Shown here one piece after another: positions 35,412 through 44,684 of a stretch of 64,000 nt of DNA. The position numbers and the translations under genes were made by a program. The stretch comes from Segatella buccae ATCC 33574 (GTDB lineage: Bacteria > Bacteroidota > Bacteroidia > Bacteroidales > Bacteroidaceae), in NCBI RefSeq assembly GCF_000184945.1, contig NZ_GL586311.1:73362-137361 (forward strand), given 5' to 3'. The first letter of the stretch is position 1. Every line of letters starts with the position of its first letter. The notes under the pieces are model-generated. The model was not told the DNA's origin and made no database searches. It saw only the letters and a program-made list of their open reading frames with translations.

Positions 35412-37019
35412 ATGAGCAACGGATTATTACTTTGGATTGATGACGAGATAGAACTCCTCAAGGCCCACATCATCTTTCTTGAAAAGAAAGAATATGAAGT
35501 AACGACAGTCAACAATGGCTCAGATGCCATTGACCTATGTCGCCAGCAAACATTCGACCTCATCCTACTCGATGAAATGATGCCGGGACTCAGCGGACTC
35601 GAAACACTCCACAGACTGAAAGAGATTCAGCCTTCCACACCGGTCGTGATGTGTACCAAGAGCGAGGAAGAGAACATCATGGAACAAGCCATCGGTTCGA
35701 AAATAGCCGATTACCTCATCAAGCCCGTCAATCCCAGCCAAATATTGCTCACACTAAAAAAGAATATCCACCGGAAAGAGATCGTCACCGAGGTGACGCA
35801 GAGCGGCTACCAGCAAAGCTACCAAGAGATTGCCATGCAGATAGCCGACTGCCGCAGCCACACCGACTGGATGAATGTCTACAAACGTTTGGTGCATTGG
35901 GAATTGGAGCTGAGCAGCACGGAAAGTGCCATGACCGAGATGTTGCAGATGCAAAAAGAAGAGGCCAACAACGGCTTTGCCAAATATGTCGCCAAAAACT
36001 ATCTGGACTGGATGAACCCTTTCAACCTGACCACAACGGCAGATAAGCGTAGCAGCTCCGCCTTCCAAGGATCTTCTGTCGCAGAAAGACCCGTGTTGAG
36101 TCCGGATGTGTTCAAAACAAAAGTTTTCCCACTGCTGGATCAAGGAGAAAAGGTGTTCTTCATCGTAATAGACAATTTCCGTTTCGACCAATGGAAAATG
36201 CTTCAGACAGACTTGGGAGACATGTTCGACATCGAGGAAGACATGTATATGAGCATCCTCCCCACAGCCACCCAATATGCCCGCAATGCGATATTCAGCG
36301 GACTGATGCCCAACAAGATAGCCCAAATGTTTCCCGACTTGTGGGTGGACGAGGATGAAGAGGAAGGCAAAAACCTCAATGAGGGTCCACTCATCCGGAC
36401 ACAGCTCGACCGTTATCGGCGTCACAACACGTTTAGTTATCACAAAGTGAACGATTCCGGTGGTGCCGACCGGTTTCTGGAAAAGTTTAACGAACTCAAG
36501 AACAACGATCTCAACGTGCTTGTCATCAACTTCATTGACATGCTTTCCCACGCCCGCACCGAATCCAAGATGGTGCGCGAGTTGGCTAACAACGAGTCGG
36601 CCTATCGTAGCATCACACTCAGCTGGCTACGCCATTCCGTCATGTCAGAGGTGTTTAAAAGGTTATCTCAAGAACATTTCAAAGTCATCGTCACCACCGA
36701 CCACGGCAGCATCCGTGCTTCCACCCCTGTTAAAATCATCGGTGACAGGAACACCAACACCAATTTGCGCTACAAATTGGGCAAAAATTTGGCCTACAAT
36801 CCAAAAGAGGTGTTTGCCATCAAGAATCCCTCGCAGGCACATCTGCCGGCCCCAAATCTGAGCACCTCCTATGTGTTTGCCACGGGCGACGACTTCTTTG
36901 CCTATCCCAACAACTACAATTACTACGTGTCCTACTACAAAGATACGTTCCAGCACGGAGGCATTTCCATGGAAGAAATGCTCGTTCCGCTCATCACACT
37001 GAATCCAAGAAAAAGATAA
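35412..37019 (+). CDS. porX: PorX, T9SS response regulator with PglZ domain
   Basis: The 535-residue protein has an N-terminal receiver domain (1-120) with acidic pair D10/D11, phosphoacceptor D54 (ILLDEMMPG), T82 and K104. A helical linker follows, and a PglZ alkaline phosphatase-like domain (about 160-530) has VIDNFRFDQW and TTDHGS metal-site motifs. PorX pairs with the sensor PorY and contacts PorL of the T9SS motor; the PglZ domain has been reported as a zinc phosphodiesterase acting on oligonucleotides. It starts 3 bp after porW and ends 4 bp before tsaE. Confidence 0.94.
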   Translation: MSNGLLLWIDDEIELLKAHIIFLEKKEYEVTTVNNGSDAIDLCRQQTFDLILLDEMMPGLSGLETLHRLKEIQPSTPVVMCTKSEEENIMEQAIGSKIADYLIKPVNPSQILLTLKKNIHRKEIVTEVTQSGYQQSYQEIAMQIADCRSHTDWMNVYKRLVHWELELSSTESAMTEMLQMQKEEANNGFAKYVAKNYLDWMNPFNLTTTADKRSSSAFQGSSVAERPVLSPDVFKTKVFPLLDQGEKVFFIVIDNFRFDQWKMLQTDLGDMFDIEEDMYMSILPTATQYARNAIFSGLMPNKIAQMFPDLWVDEDEEEGKNLNEGPLIRTQLDRYRRHNTFSYHKVNDSGGADRFLEKFNELKNNDLNVLVINFIDMLSHARTESKMVRELANNESAYRSITLSWLRHSVMSEVFKRLSQEHFKVIVTTDHGSIRASTPVKIIGDRNTNTNLRYKLGKNLAYNPKEVFAIKNPSQAHLPAPNLSTSYVFATGDDFFAYPNNYNYYVSYYKDTFQHGGISMEEMLVPLITLNPRKR

Positions 37020-37023
37020 GAAT

Positions 37024-37437
37024 ATGAAAATCAAGATCGATTCATTAGACAACATCCATGCTGCCGCCAAGCAGTTTGTCGACAACATGGGCACCAGCAA
37101 GGTGTTCGCTTTCTACGGAAAGATGGGGGCCGGCAAAACAACATTTATCAAAGCCATTTGCGAAGTGTTTGGAGTGGACGATGTCATCACCTCCCCCACG
37201 TTCGCCATCGTCAACGAATACACGGCCGCTTCGGGAACCCCCATCTATCATTTCGACTTCTATCGAATCAAAAAAATAGAGGAAGTCTACGACATGGGCT
37301 ATGAAGATTATTTCTACAGCAACAACCTGTGCTTCCTTGAATGGCCCGAGTTGATAGAAAACCTCCTGCCCGGGGATGCCGTGCGAGTGACTATTCGTGA
37401 GGAGGAAGACGGAACAAGAACTGTGGAGACAGTCTGA
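37024..37437 (+). CDS. tsaE: tRNA threonylcarbamoyladenosine biosynthesis ATPase TsaE
   Basis: The 137-residue ATPase is needed with TsaB, TsaC and TsaD to make t6A37 in tRNAs reading ANN codons. Walker A GKMGAGKTTFIK, switch SPTFAIVNEY, HFDFYRI and LEWPELIENLLP motifs are present. It is the last gene of the operon from 28387, and the porX-tsaE neighbourhood is a known association in Bacteroidetes. Confidence 0.93.
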   Translation: MKIKIDSLDNIHAAAKQFVDNMGTSKVFAFYGKMGAGKTTFIKAICEVFGVDDVITSPTFAIVNEYTAASGTPIYHFDFYRIKKIEEVYDMGYEDYFYSNNLCFLEWPELIENLLPGDAVRVTIREEEDGTRTVETV

Positions 37438-37482
37438 GGCAGCCCTCCCGACACGGCTGACACGCGCTATACCAACCAACAA

Positions 37483-37516
37483 AAATCCCGCAAGGCGATG
37501 TGTCCTTGCGGGATTT
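37483..37516. terminator. terminator between tsaE and trxA
   Basis: Perfect 13-bp arms AAATCCCGCAAGG (37483-37495) and CCTTGCGGGATTT (37504-37516) with an 8-nt loop. A/T ends on both sides let it serve both convergent operons. Confidence 0.85.
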
Positions 37517-37567
37517 CTTATTGTAACGGCAAATCAATTTTATTCATTTGCCCTCGCTGTTTTCTAC

Positions 37568-37882
37568 TTACAGAAGCTGTTTGAACTTCTCGTCAAGTGT
37601 CTCTTTATTGGCGGCACCGACATACTTGTCTACCAACTGCCCTCCCTTAAAAAAGAGAATCGTAGGGATGTTGCGCACACCAAACTGCATGGCTACATCA
37701 TCGTTCTCCTCCACATCACACTTGCCTACAACAATCTTACCGTCGTAGTCATTGGCCAGTTCGGAGATGACGGGACCCACCATCCGGCAGGGGCCGCACC
37801 ACGTTGCCCACAAGTCAACCACCAATGGCAGTTCGCCATTCTTATAAGTCTCGAAATTCTCGGTTGTGATCTTTACTTCCAT
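37568..37882 (-). CDS. trxA: thioredoxin
   Basis: The 104-residue cytoplasmic thioredoxin has the active site WATWCGPC, the cis-proline loop NIPTILFF, and the FGV motif before it. No signal peptide. It reduces protein disulfides and supplies ribonucleotide reductase and other enzymes. It follows dnaE by 89 bp on the same strand and is probably in its transcript. Confidence 0.94.
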   Translation of the reverse strand: MEVKITTENFETYKNGELPLVVDLWATWCGPCRMVGPVISELANDYDGKIVVGKCDVEENDDVAMQFGVRNIPTILFFKGGQLVDKYVGAANKETLDEKFKQLL

Positions 37883-37971
37883 TTCTTTATTCCTTTTTAT
37901 TAACTGTTGTTTAATTTATTCAATCGAGTGAGCAGCGCTCTCCATGTGTTCTGCAAACACCATGCCAACCG

Positions 37972-40900
37972 TCAGTTGATGTGAAATTGCATCTGGGGAT
38001 GCGACTCAATGTAGTTAACCAGTGCCTTGCTCACATCCACGGTCTTGTCTTTCGAACGCAGCGACACAAAGCTGTTAGTCTCCAAGTCACGTATTTGGAA
38101 AAACACCTGAGTGGGGCCCGGGTTGTCGCTGATGATAGTCGAGAGGTCGTTGACCAGCGTCTCGTCCACCGCATCGCTGTCCATCGAGATAGTCAAGCGT
38201 TCTATACGTGTGTTCTTCACATCGTTGAGAAACTGCACGTTCTGCACCTTCAACTCCAGCAGATCGGGATTGTAGGAGAAACGCTGCACGCACTTAGCCG
38301 TGACAAAGACGGTGCAACCCACCGTGAGCCGTCCCTTCCAGTTGCTCCAATCATCGCCGAAGAGTGCCAATTCGCCCGGTACATCGAAATCTTCTATGGT
38401 GACAAAACCAAACGGCTTGTTGGTTTTGGCGGAAAAACGCTCGCTCACATTGGTCACAATGCCACCGAATGTCAGTTCTTCACGCTCTGCCAGTGCCTTT
38501 TTGTCACTGTCACGTCCCACCTCCATACATTTGGTGTTGCATATACTTTTCAGTATCACCGTATATTCGTCAAGCGGATGAGCCGAGAGATAGATGCCCA
38601 CGAGGTCGCGCTCTTTGTTAAGTTTCTCTATCGTGCTCCACACCTCCCCCTTCGGCACCGGAGGTGTAGCTATCTCCACCATGTCCATACCCCCAAACAG
38701 GCTGTTTGTTGCCTGCTGCTGGTCGAGCTGATAACGCTGCCCGTAGCGCACCAACGAGTCGAGGAAGACTTCTCCCTTCGAATTGACACCCATATACTGT
38801 TCGCGTTGCAGTCCGAAACCGTCGAACCCGCCACTGAGTGCCAGGCTCTCGAAAGCCTTGCGATTCACGCAGCTGTAGTCCACCCGTTGGGCGAAGTCGA
38901 AAATGTCTTTGTAGGGCCCGTTTTTCTCGCGCTCACTGACAATGGCCTCCGCAGCCGCAGTGCCCATGCCCTTGATAGCAGAGAGTCCGAAACGGATTTC
39001 TCCTTTTCTGTTTACACCGAAGCCGCTGTAACTCTCGTTCACATCGGGCCCCAGCGTGGAGATATTCATCGACTTGCACTCCTCCATGAGCTTAGTGATT
39101 TCCGTAATCTGACTGAATCGGCGGGTCATCAGTGCGGCCATAAACTCGGCCGGATAGTGAGCCTTAAGGTAGGCCGTCTGATAGGCCACCCACGAATAGC
39201 ACGTGGCATGCGACTTGTTGAAAGCATACGAGGCAAACTTCTCCCAGTCGCTCCATATTTTCTCGAGCACTTGCGGATCGTGGCCGTTCTCCTGTCCCTG
39301 CTTGATAAATTTCGGCTTCATCGCATCTACGATGGCCTTTTTCTTCTTTCCCATGGCCTTTCGCAGCGCGTCGCTCTCGCCTCGGGTGAAGTTGGCCAAC
39401 TGTCGCGAAAGCAACATTACCTGCTCCTGATACACCGTGATGCCGTAGGTGTCTTTCAGATATTTCTCCATGCAGGGAATGTCATATTTCACGAGCGAAG
39501 GATCGTTCTTTCGTTTGATGAAATCGGGAATGTAGTCCATGGGCCCCGGCCTGTAAAGAGCATTCATGGCGATGAGGTCTTCAAACACCGTGGGGTGCAG
39601 TTCGCGCAGATACTTCTGCATACCTGCCGACTCAAACTGGAATGTGCCGATGGTGCGGCCCTCCTGATAGAGCTTATAAGTGAGTTCGTCGTCAATGGGA
39701 ATGTTGTCCAAGTCTACCACGTCGCCGGTCGTCTGTTTCACCACCTTGCAGGCCTCCTTCAACTCTGAGAGGGTCTTGAGCCCCAAGAAGTCCATCTTGA
39801 TGAGTCCGGTGGACTCGATGACATGGCCGTCATACTGGGTCACTGCCGTCTTTTTGTCAGGGAAATCAGGGTCATCGGCCGTGGAGATGGGCACCCAGTC
39901 ACTGATGGGATTGCGGCAGATGATGAAGCCACAGGCGTGAATGCCCGTTCCGCGCACCGTCCCTTCAAGCATCTTGGCATATTTGATGGTGTTCCGCTCG
40001 CGCTCGTCTATCGACACGGCGGCCTCCTGCAATTCGGGCGTATACTTGATGGCGTTGGTCAGATTCATCTTGGCCCCATCGGGCAGACGGTCGGGGATAG
40101 CCTTGCAGAGGGCATTGGAACGTTCGAGCGGCAGTTTCTCCACACGCGCCACATCTTTGATGGAGTTTTTGGTGGCCATGCTGGCGTATGTGATGATGTG
40201 CGCACAGTTTTCGTGTCCGTACTTGTCCATCACCCATTGCAGCACCCGCCCACGCCCGTCATCATCGAAGTCGGTATCAATATCGGGGAGATTCACACGG
40301 TCGGGGTTCAGGAAACGCTCAAACAGCAAATCATATTTCAGCGGGTCTATCTTCGTGATGCCCAGACAGTAGGCCACCACTGATCCGGCAGCCGAGCCAC
40401 GCCCCGGGCCCACCATCACGCCCAATTTCTCTCGGGCCGCATTGATGAAGTCTTGCACGATGAGAAAGTAGCCCGGAAAGCCCATTGTCTTCATCACATG
40501 GAGCTCGAAGTCAATATGTTCTTTCACCTCTTCGGAGAGCGGGTCTCCGTAAAGTTTTTTAGCCCCGTCGTAAGCAAGCTTGCCCAAATAGTCGGCTTCA
40601 AACTTGATACGATAAATCTTGTCATAGCCCCCCAGACGGTCGATGACGGCCTGTCCGTCTTCTGGCGAGAGCTGATTTTCGCCTTTCTCGTCGCACGTAA
40701 ATTCCTTATACAGCTCCTCTTTCGAGAATTTCTGCCGCCACTGCTCCTCCGTTCCGAAGTCTTCCGGAATGGGGAAAAACGGCATGATGGGCCCATGTTC
40801 GATACTGTAAAACTCCACCTTGTCCAAAATCTCAAGCGTGTTGGTGAGCGCATCGGGGATATCGGAGAAGATGTCGTTCATCTCCTGCTTGCTCTTAAAC

Positions 40901-41694
40901 CACTCCTGCTTAGAATATCTCATGCGGTTGGGGTCGTTGAGGTCGGCCTGAGTGGAAAGACAAAGCAGGTGGTCATGGGCCTCGGCTGTCTCTTTGTCCT
41001 CAAAATGGCAGTCGTTGGTGCAGATGAGTTTGATACCGTATTCTTTGGCAAACTCTATCAGCACCTTGTTGGCCCGCTGCTGCAAGGGATAGGTTTCGCG
41101 ATTGGCGAGAACCGTGGGGTCAGTCACTTCGTGGCGCTGCAGCTCGAGATAGTAGTCGTCGCCGAACACCCGATGATACCACTCGCAGGCTTCGCGCGCA
41201 CCGGCGATGTCGCCTTTCAGTATTTTGGCGGGCACTTCGCCGGCTATACAGGCCGAGCAGACGATCAGGTCTTCATGATATTTCTCCAGATCTTCGCGGT
41301 CGGTACGCGGCCGATAGTAGTAACCGTCCACCCACGAACGCGAGACGAGCTTGATGAGATTCTTGTACCCGTTGTAGTTTTTGGCCAACACGATGAGGTG
41401 GTAGCCCGAGTTGTCGCCGTGCTCCTTCACCTTGTCTTCCTTACGGTGGCGGGCCACATACATCTCGCAGCCGAAGATGGGCTTGAAAGGCTCCTTCCCC
41501 TCTTTCTTGCGCTCTTTGTTCAGTCCGGCACAGATGTCGGCAAACTCCTTGATGCCGAACATCACGCCGTGGTCGGTAAGTGCCATGCCGCGCATACCGT
41601 CGTCCACGGCCTTTTTCACAAGATTGGCTATCTTCGACTGGCCGTCGAGGATAGAATAATAGGTGTGTACGTGTAAGTGTACAAAATCTTCCAT
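37972..41694 (-). CDS. dnaE: DNA polymerase III alpha subunit
   Basis: The 1240-residue replicative polymerase has the PHP domain at the N-terminus (HLHVHTYYSILDGQ), palm catalytic acids in PDIDTDFDDDGRG, the YRPGPMDYIPDFIKRK and KSHATCYSWVAYQTAYLKAHYPAEF finger motifs, and a C-terminal OB-fold region (EREELTFGGIVTNVSERF). It is full length and uninterrupted. A TAACTTTA box on the minus strand near 41726-41733 may be the -7 element. Confidence 0.97.
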   Translation of the reverse strand: MEDFVHLHVHTYYSILDGQSKIANLVKKAVDDGMRGMALTDHGVMFGIKEFADICAGLNKERKKEGKEPFKPIFGCEMYVARHRKEDKVKEHGDNSGYHLIVLAKNYNGYKNLIKLVSRSWVDGYYYRPRTDREDLEKYHEDLIVCSACIAGEVPAKILKGDIAGAREACEWYHRVFGDDYYLELQRHEVTDPTVLANRETYPLQQRANKVLIEFAKEYGIKLICTNDCHFEDKETAEAHDHLLCLSTQADLNDPNRMRYSKQEWFKSKQEMNDIFSDIPDALTNTLEILDKVEFYSIEHGPIMPFFPIPEDFGTEEQWRQKFSKEELYKEFTCDEKGENQLSPEDGQAVIDRLGGYDKIYRIKFEADYLGKLAYDGAKKLYGDPLSEEVKEHIDFELHVMKTMGFPGYFLIVQDFINAAREKLGVMVGPGRGSAAGSVVAYCLGITKIDPLKYDLLFERFLNPDRVNLPDIDTDFDDDGRGRVLQWVMDKYGHENCAHIITYASMATKNSIKDVARVEKLPLERSNALCKAIPDRLPDGAKMNLTNAIKYTPELQEAAVSIDERERNTIKYAKMLEGTVRGTGIHACGFIICRNPISDWVPISTADDPDFPDKKTAVTQYDGHVIESTGLIKMDFLGLKTLSELKEACKVVKQTTGDVVDLDNIPIDDELTYKLYQEGRTIGTFQFESAGMQKYLRELHPTVFEDLIAMNALYRPGPMDYIPDFIKRKNDPSLVKYDIPCMEKYLKDTYGITVYQEQVMLLSRQLANFTRGESDALRKAMGKKKKAIVDAMKPKFIKQGQENGHDPQVLEKIWSDWEKFASYAFNKSHATCYSWVAYQTAYLKAHYPAEFMAALMTRRFSQITEITKLMEECKSMNISTLGPDVNESYSGFGVNRKGEIRFGLSAIKGMGTAAAEAIVSEREKNGPYKDIFDFAQRVDYSCVNRKAFESLALSGGFDGFGLQREQYMGVNSKGEVFLDSLVRYGQRYQLDQQQATNSLFGGMDMVEIATPPVPKGEVWSTIEKLNKERDLVGIYLSAHPLDEYTVILKSICNTKCMEVGRDSDKKALAEREELTFGGIVTNVSERFSAKTNKPFGFVTIEDFDVPGELALFGDDWSNWKGRLTVGCTVFVTAKCVQRFSYNPDLLELKVQNVQFLNDVKNTRIERLTISMDSDAVDETLVNDLSTIISDNPGPTQVFFQIRDLETNSFVSLRSKDKTVDVSKALVNYIESHPQMQFHIN

Positions 41695-41773
41695 CGGCTG
41701 TCAATATTGTTTTAAAATCGGAGTGTAAAGTTACGGCTAAAACCTGACACAGCCAAAAGAATGAGTTGAAAAA

Positions 41774-41805
41774 TTTGCGGCAGTCATAAAAAAAAACTAT
41801 CTTTG
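41774..41805 (+). promoter_or_regulatory. promoter of psd
   Basis: TTTG at 41774-41777, 20-bp gap, TATCTTTG at 41798-41805, 27 bp before the ATG. Confidence 0.85.
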
Positions 41806-41832
41806 CAAACAAATTGAAAACCTGAACCTTCA

Positions 41833-42525
41833 ATGGGAAAAAGAATAAAGAAACTCAAGAAAATCAGAATACATCGCGAAGGGACGGACACGCTCGTCTT
41901 CAGTGCCGTGGCCATTGTGGCCATTGCGCTGCTGCTGTGGTATGCCGTGCCCACAAAAGTTCCTTTCTGGGGCTTCGTGGCCGTGTTTGCCATCATCTAC
42001 GGCGTTGTGCTCAACTTCTACCGGTGTCCCAAACGTTTCATCAATCTGGAAGATACCGACAAGATAGTCGTGGCCCCGGCCGACGGCAAGGTGGTGGTCA
42101 TCGAGGAGGTGGAAGAGACGGAATATTTCCACGACAAGCGACTGATGATTTCCATTTTCATGAGTCTTTTCAATGTACATGCCAACTGGTTTCCCGTTGA
42201 CGGAAAGGTGAAATTCGTGAAGCACGAAGACGGCAACTACCACAAGGCATGGCTGCCCAAAGCCAGTGAGGAAAACGAACATGCCGACGTGATGATCACC
42301 ACGCCCGATGGGGTGGACATCCTTTGCCGTCAGATAGCCGGCGCCATGGCGCGCCGCATCGTCACCTACGCCAAGGAAGGTGAGGAATGCTACATCGACG
42401 AGCATTTGGGATTCATCAAACTGGGGTCACGTGTCGATGTGTTCCTGCCGCTGGGCACGGAGGTCTGCGTGAAGATGGGACAACCCACCACGGGCGACCA
42501 AACCATTATAGCAAAACTGAAATAA
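41833..42525 (+). CDS. psd: phosphatidylserine decarboxylase (short form)
   Basis: The 230-residue enzyme makes phosphatidylethanolamine from phosphatidylserine. Two membrane segments (about 22-60) precede the catalytic part. Conserved motifs are [37 protein letters not shown], and the self-cleavage site in [11 protein letters not shown], where cleavage before the Ser creates the pyruvoyl group. This is the compact type found in Bacteroidetes and archaea rather than the longer E. coli type. The downstream partner pssA makes its substrate. Confidence 0.93.
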   Translation: MGKRIKKLKKIRIHREGTDTLVFSAVAIVAIALLLWYAVPTKVPFWGFVAVFAIIYGVVLNFYRCPKRFINLEDTDKIVVAPADGKVVVIEEVEETEYFHDKRLMISIFMSLFNVHANWFPVDGKVKFVKHEDGNYHKAWLPKASEENEHADVMITTPDGVDILCRQIAGAMARRIVTYAKEGEECYIDEHLGFIKLGSRVDVFLPLGTEVCVKMGQPTTGDQTIIAKLK

Positions 42526-42538
42526 CAGAACAACCGTT

Positions 42539-42577
42539 CGCCCAAGCCTACGGCCTACTTGGCAGAGAGCTTGGGCG
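42539..42577 (+). terminator. terminator or attenuator between psd and pssA
   Basis: CGCCCAAGC (42539-42547) pairs perfectly with GCTTGGGCG (42569-42577), followed by TTTTTATATTTT. It ends only 19 bp before the pssA start, with no canonical promoter between, so pssA expression seems to depend on read-through. Confidence 0.75.
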
Positions 42578-42596
42578 TTTTTATATTTTATCAAGG

Positions 42597-43349
42597 ATGG
42601 CAAACTCAATCACGAAACACATTCCCAACACCCTCACCTGCAGCAACCTCGTTTCGGGCTGCATAGCCACCGCCTGCGCCTTCGGCGGCTCTCCCCGCTG
42701 GGCACTCACATGGATCATCATCGGTGCCGTGTTCGACTTTTTCGATGGCATGAGCGCACGCTTGCTGGGTGTTTCCTCGCCCATCGGCAAGGAGTTGGAC
42801 TCGCTGGCCGACGACATCACTTTCGGTGTGGCGCCGTCCACCATCATCTTCTCCCAACTCTGGGTGATGGAATATCCTGCCTTTCTGGAGCCTTATCGCG
42901 AATTTCTCCCCTACTTTGCTTTCGTCATGGCGGCTTTCTCAGCTCTCCGACTGGCCAAATTCAATCTTGATGAGCGGCAGACAACCTCTTTTATCGGCTT
43001 ACCGACTCCTGCCAATGCTCTATTCTGGGGCTCGCTCATCACGGCCAATCCCGGATGGATGCAGCATGGTTGGTCATTGTTGGTAGTGCTCCTCATGGTG
43101 TGTCTCAGTAGTTGGCTACTCGTTTGCGAACTGCCCATGTTTGCCTTGAAATTCAAACACTGGGGATGGAAAGGCAACGAAGTGAAATACGTATTTGCCG
43201 CCCTCTCCGCTCTCGTGCTGATTGTGTTTGGCTTGCTCAACGGCTTCTGGATGGTCATTTCACTCTATTTCCTTGCCTCGTTGGCTTTGTATCTCTCAGG
43301 CAGCAATCCTGACTCTACTTCCCAACCACGTCAAGACGCGTCATTATGA
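42597..43349 (+). CDS. pssA: CDP-diacylglycerol-serine O-phosphatidyltransferase
   Basis: The 250-residue membrane enzyme makes phosphatidylserine. The CDP-alcohol phosphotransferase signature is intact: DFFDGMSARLLG followed by GKELDSLADD. About seven or eight membrane helices. The ATG at 42597 follows AAGG and is preferred; the longer frame runs through the terminator. Its stop overlaps the DUF4834 gene by four bases. Confidence 0.92.
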   Translation: MANSITKHIPNTLTCSNLVSGCIATACAFGGSPRWALTWIIIGAVFDFFDGMSARLLGVSSPIGKELDSLADDITFGVAPSTIIFSQLWVMEYPAFLEPYREFLPYFAFVMAAFSALRLAKFNLDERQTTSFIGLPTPANALFWGSLITANPGWMQHGWSLLVVLLMVCLSSWLLVCELPMFALKFKHWGWKGNEVKYVFAALSALVLIVFGLLNGFWMVISLYFLASLALYLSGSNPDSTSQPRQDASL

Positions 43350-43588
43350 CAGCCATATTCCAATTTTTACTGTTCATCTTCGTTGCCATCACCGTCTTTG
43401 TCGGCTTGGCACTCTACCGCATCTACCGGCAACTGCACGATGCCACCCACCGCTTCCGCGAACGGCCCCAACAACGCGAGGCCAAAGTGGGCGACAATGT
43501 CATCATCGACCGGCGCACTCCCGAAGAGACCAACAAGAAGATTATTCCTGAAAACGAGGGGGAATATGTAGACTTCAAGGAAGAATAA
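43346..43588 (+). CDS. DUF4834 small membrane protein
   Basis: The 80-residue protein has one N-terminal membrane helix (FQFLLFIFVAITVFVGLALYRIY) and a charged tail ending in IIPENEGEYVDFKEE, typical of the DUF4834 family found next to pssA in Bacteroidales. Function unknown. It overlaps pssA by four bases. Confidence 0.8.
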   Translation: MTAIFQFLLFIFVAITVFVGLALYRIYRQLHDATHRFRERPQQREAKVGDNVIIDRRTPEETNKKIIPENEGEYVDFKEE

Positions 43589-43615
43589 CGGTCAAGAATT
43601 ATCCGCCCTCATTTG

Positions 43616-43925
43616 CATTCCCGCCTTTTCCGGTGTATCTTATTTTATTCGTCGTTACCAACATCTCCGTCGGCAAATGAAGCGAATTTATTCACGCAGC
43701 ATTCGTATAATTTGCACAATTCGCCGTCAACCACTTCTTTGTCGGCGAATGAAGCGAATTAAACGAATTTATCTCACACCGGCATTCGCGTCATTCGGAT
43801 AATTCGCCGTTAACCATACATTCGTCAGCGAAAAAAGCGAATGAGGCGAATTTATCTCACGCCTACATTCGCATAATCCGCATCATTCGCCGTAACCCAT
43901 TATACATTCGCCGACGGAGACATGA
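43616..43925. repeat. 83-bp tandem repeat, about 3.7 units
   Basis: Two full 83-bp units (43700-43782 and 43783-43865) are flanked by a diverged unit (43616-43699) and a partial one (43866-43925). Each begins CATTCG, contains AATTCGCCGT, then CGGCGAATGAAGCGAATT-like sequence and ends ATTTATCTCAC. ATTCGCC and GGCGAAT within a unit are complementary, so each unit can form a hairpin. It fills the gap between the convergent DUF4834 and pyrH genes and reaches the pyrH stop. Confidence 0.85.
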
Positions 43926-43927
43926 TT

Positions 43928-44638
43928 CTATTCATGCACGAGGGTGCCTATCTCCTCGCCATCCATCACCTTTTTGAGATTGCCCACGATATCCATGTTG
44001 AACACATAGATGGGCAGACGATTCTCCTTACACATGGTGGTGGCCGTGAGGTCCATCACCCGAAGATTGCGATTATAGATTTCATCGAAAGTGATGTCCT
44101 TAAACTTCGTGGCAGTGGGGTCCTTCTCTGGGTCGGCCGTATAGATGCCGTCCACGCGCGTGCCTTTAAGCATCACATCGGCCTCAATCTCGATGCCGCG
44201 AAGCGAACTGCCCGTATCGGTGGTGAAATAAGGGCTGCCCGTGCCGGCCGAGAAGATGCACACATAACCTGCCTCCATAGCCTCGATGGCTTTCCACTTG
44301 CTGTAAAATTCGCCTATAGGCTCCATGCGGATGGCTGTGAGAACTTTCGTTTTGACACCTATCGCACCGAGAGCGGAACTCAAGGCTAGCGAATTGATTA
44401 CCGTGGCACACATACCCATCTGGTCGCCTTTCACACGGTCGAAACCTTTCTGACTGCCGCTCAACCCGCGGAAGATGTTGCCCCCGCCAATCACAATGCC
44501 TATTTGCACCCCCATCTCGTGCACTTCCTTAATCTGCCGGGCATAATCGTCCAGACGCTCTGCGTCGATGCCGTAGTTCTGCTTGCCCATCAGGCTCTCT
44601 CCACTCAATTTGAGCAGAATGCGTTTAAATCTTGCCAT
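43928..44638 (-). CDS. pyrH: UMP kinase
   Basis: The 236-residue enzyme phosphorylates UMP to UDP in pyrimidine synthesis. Motifs: ILLKLSGESLMG, VQIGIVIGGGNIFRG, DQMGMCATVINSLAL, GTGSPYFTTDTGSSLRGIEIEADVMLKGTRVDGIY. Standard length. It ends the yraN-birA-pyrH transcript, and the tandem repeat begins right after its stop. Confidence 0.95.
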   Translation of the reverse strand: MARFKRILLKLSGESLMGKQNYGIDAERLDDYARQIKEVHEMGVQIGIVIGGGNIFRGLSGSQKGFDRVKGDQMGMCATVINSLALSSALGAIGVKTKVLTAIRMEPIGEFYSKWKAIEAMEAGYVCIFSAGTGSPYFTTDTGSSLRGIEIEADVMLKGTRVDGIYTADPEKDPTATKFKDITFDEIYNRNLRVMDLTATTMCKENRLPIYVFNMDIVGNLKKVMDGEEIGTLVHE

Positions 44639-44684
44639 AATTATCTATTTTATAATGTGAATTTCTAACTTTCAGCTCCCACTC

